Shown: positions 61,967 to 64,000 of the stretch, piece by piece
Layout: every line of letters begins with the position of its first letter
Numbering within the stretch: the stretch's first letter is position 1
NCBI GenBank assembly: GCA_022749755.1
Contig: CM040444.1
Span: forward strand, 14,656,274 to 14,720,273
DNA: 64,000 nt
Direction of reading: 5' to 3'
Source: Azadirachta indica
Taxonomy: Eukaryota; Streptophyta; Magnoliopsida; Sapindales; Meliaceae
Position numbers and translations under genes: made by a program
Notes under the pieces: generated by a model
What the model was told of the DNA's origin: nothing
The model's input: the letters and a program-made list of their open reading frames with translations, nothing else
Databases searched by the model: none

Positions 61967-64000
61967 ACAAAAAGGAAAAGAAAGTGTAAGACCTCATCTG
62001 CAAATGTACATGATTGCGTGTAGTTCAACTATTATTATGGATAGTGTTATAGTTGTGATTTTTCCGAGGATGTCCACGATAGTTTGGTGGCAGATAAGAT
62101 TGTAGAACTGCAACATAGTTGATGTTGAGGAAAGGGTTGTATAATCGGCAAAAACATATTGAGTTGGCTTTAACCGAGTGGTGGGTTCCTCGTGACTTTT
62201 GAGGCTTTTGTGAAAATATAATTCCACGTGTCAGATAAAATTGTTTAATAACATTTTTGCAGCTCACTGCATCTATTCTACAGGTAATGAGTGGGAAGAA
62301 CAATGTGTGAAACTGCTCATACGTATACAATTCGGGCAGTATGAATCTCTTCGCTGAACCGTTCCCTCGTATGGGCTGATAAATTCGGATGGATGGCTTG
62401 AAACAGTAAGAGATTTTTTTCATTGCAAATTGAAAGCTTTTTGTTCCTATATAACAGAAATTAGAGATGTTTGGGACATCCAAAGAAAAAGAAATCGAAT
62501 ATTCGGTGTTCACTTAACAATCTGGTAAATGGACCGTGACAATGCTAGGACGTTTGCAGCTGGAACGGGGCCCCTGAAGAACAAAAGGATGACAATGTGG
62601 CTGTGATAGCGGCGACCGCAGATTTAGTAGTATTTGATCATTTAACTGTTCGTAATATTTTTCTGGTAGGAAATGCCCATCCCTTGTCGGTTTCTGTCCT
62701 ATTAATTAAGGTAATGGAAAAAACGTGAAGACATGATATCAATCAACTTGCCAAAGGCATTTCCCCCTTTACCCAATGTCACGAATTGCCATTGCAGGTC
62801 CAGTAAACGTCATTATTGTTATTATTATAGTTACAGGTATACTTAGAAATTCTGCAATGGGTCCTTTACCTTCCCTCACCTTGAAAATGTGATCTTTCGA
62901 GATATCAAATTGATCTTGAGATTCCTTCCCAGACAAATCACAGACACACCTCAATTATGCATGCAGCCGTGGACTCTCCACCAAAATAACAAATTAATAT
63001 CACTGCTTCATTACATTGCCCATCTCTTCCACGTTCCTCTTTTGCTTTCTGGTTAAGTGTGTTGTTGGCTTTCCATTTCCTTTCACCCTATAAAAACATT
63101 ATTTATCCTTTTCTTTCAATCAAAAAAATTAAAATTCTCTCTTTGTTTACATCCCCGAATCAGCAAAGAATTTTGGTCCATAATTTTTCACTCTCTTAAA
63201 CATTTGAGAGGATCTAACGAAATATTATAATATTTTTCTTCGAATTTGAGATAAAAGTTTTTGCCTGCCAATCAATTAACTCGATGTGTTTAATTTCGAA
63301 ATTATGTATTTGACCAAAAATAGAAAATGTAAAACAGGGAACAACATAAAATTTAGCCAAGGATAATAGACACTGTGGAGGAAACAGTGGGTTAGCTCAT
63401 TTTGTGTACAAACCAAAACAGATTAACTAGGGTTAGACACTTTTTACGGTGACCATTCCTGCATTTTTCCATCCTTCCAAAATTTAAATTTTACCTCTCT
63501 ATTTTACAAATTAACCCATTTTATATGGTCCGTAAAATCAAAAAATTAAAAAATTAAAAAATTTAAAAAAAAAAAAAAAGACTGAAAGGGAGAACCATAT
63601 AAAAAGAAACCGGGAATTAACAAAATAAATAAAAATAAATGTGAGGTCCCATTTATTCTTGCTTTGATATAACAAGTCAATTCAAACACATGCAGGAACA
63701 GACCACCTATTCCGAAAAGTAAGGGACATAAACCACATAATTTATTTATTTATTTTTCTTTAAAAAAAAAAAAAAAAAAAAAAACTGTTAGCACCCACAT
63801 CCACATGACAATTTTCAACCTTAATTTCACCCACAAACAATTTACCTCCTTAATAATTGGAGCTCTCCCACTTTCTCATAATTACTTTTTTTTTTTTTTT
63901 TTTAAGTATTTCAATATTTTATAATGCTTACGTGCTAATAATTATATAGATATAAATACATCAAATTTCAGACTTAATCCTAAACTTTATATTGGGTAAA
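61967..64000. other. PI4K 3' UTR and intergenic DNA
   Basis: The first few hundred bases are probably 3' UTR. The rest has A/T runs (for example 63567-63579, 63763-63783 and 63887-63903) and no recognisable protein. The 162-codon minus-strand frame at 62025-62513 has no family resemblance and lies over the likely 3' UTR. Confidence 0.55.

Noticed and set aside
62025..62513. 162-codon minus-strand frame downstream of PI4K
   Set aside because: Falls over the probable 3' UTR; no recognisable domain.
1..64000. CRISPR arrays, tRNA or rRNA genes, prokaryotic-style operons or defence systems
   Set aside because: None was seen. The direct repeats are microsatellites, tandem AT-rich units and transposon ends, as expected in a plant nuclear genome.

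Overview
This window is nuclear DNA of a flowering plant, almost certainly a eudicot. The genes carry GT/AG introns, the intergenic DNA is very AT-rich with poly-A/T runs and (AT)n, (GA)n and (CT)n microsatellites, and there are plant LTR retrotransposons with initiator-Met tRNA primer sites. All recognisable proteins are close to eudicot families. I cannot fix the species; a woody rosid would fit.

Layout. 1-998: edge of a Ty1/copia-type element (5' LTR plus start of gag, minus strand). 4570-8289: a complete but non-autonomous LTR element (minus strand) with a decayed gag-protease and no reverse transcriptase. 11401-11932: a small secreted 'organ-specific' family gene (minus). 18050-19025: a secreted BURP-domain gene (plus). 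20234-24062: plastid Clp protease subunit CLPP6 (plus, nine exons). 28060 to about 25456: the NUS1/LEW1 subunit of cis-prenyltransferase (minus). 35494-35928: Mediator subunit MED32 (minus). 38790-39773: a DUF7086-like protein with an EAR-type motif (plus). 42006-61966: phosphatidylinositol 4-kinase alpha 1 (plus, 26 exons rebuilt in phase, 2016 residues). The rest is intergenic and mostly featureless AT-rich DNA.

The most unusual structure is a large inverted duplication. About 1.66 kb upstream of the BURP gene (16376-18036) reappears inverted upstream of LEW1 (28433-32137). Two unrelated convergent genes therefore share nearly the same upstream sequence, down to what is probably 5' leader. 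The right arm later received two insertions, and the left arm preserves both empty sites. One is a 1868-bp Mutator-like element (29213-31080) with terminal inverted repeats of about 97 bp and a 10-bp target duplication. The other is a 227-bp SINE-like retroposon (31329-31555) with an A-tail and an 11-bp target duplication.

Gene order: CLPP6-LEW1-MED32 recalls Arabidopsis At1g11750-At1g11760, while BURP/USPL1 and PI4K-alpha-1 recall At1g49320-At1g49340 (from memory). The window may hold an ancestral order later split between two Arabidopsis loci. The genes are not an operon and have unrelated housekeeping or secretory roles.
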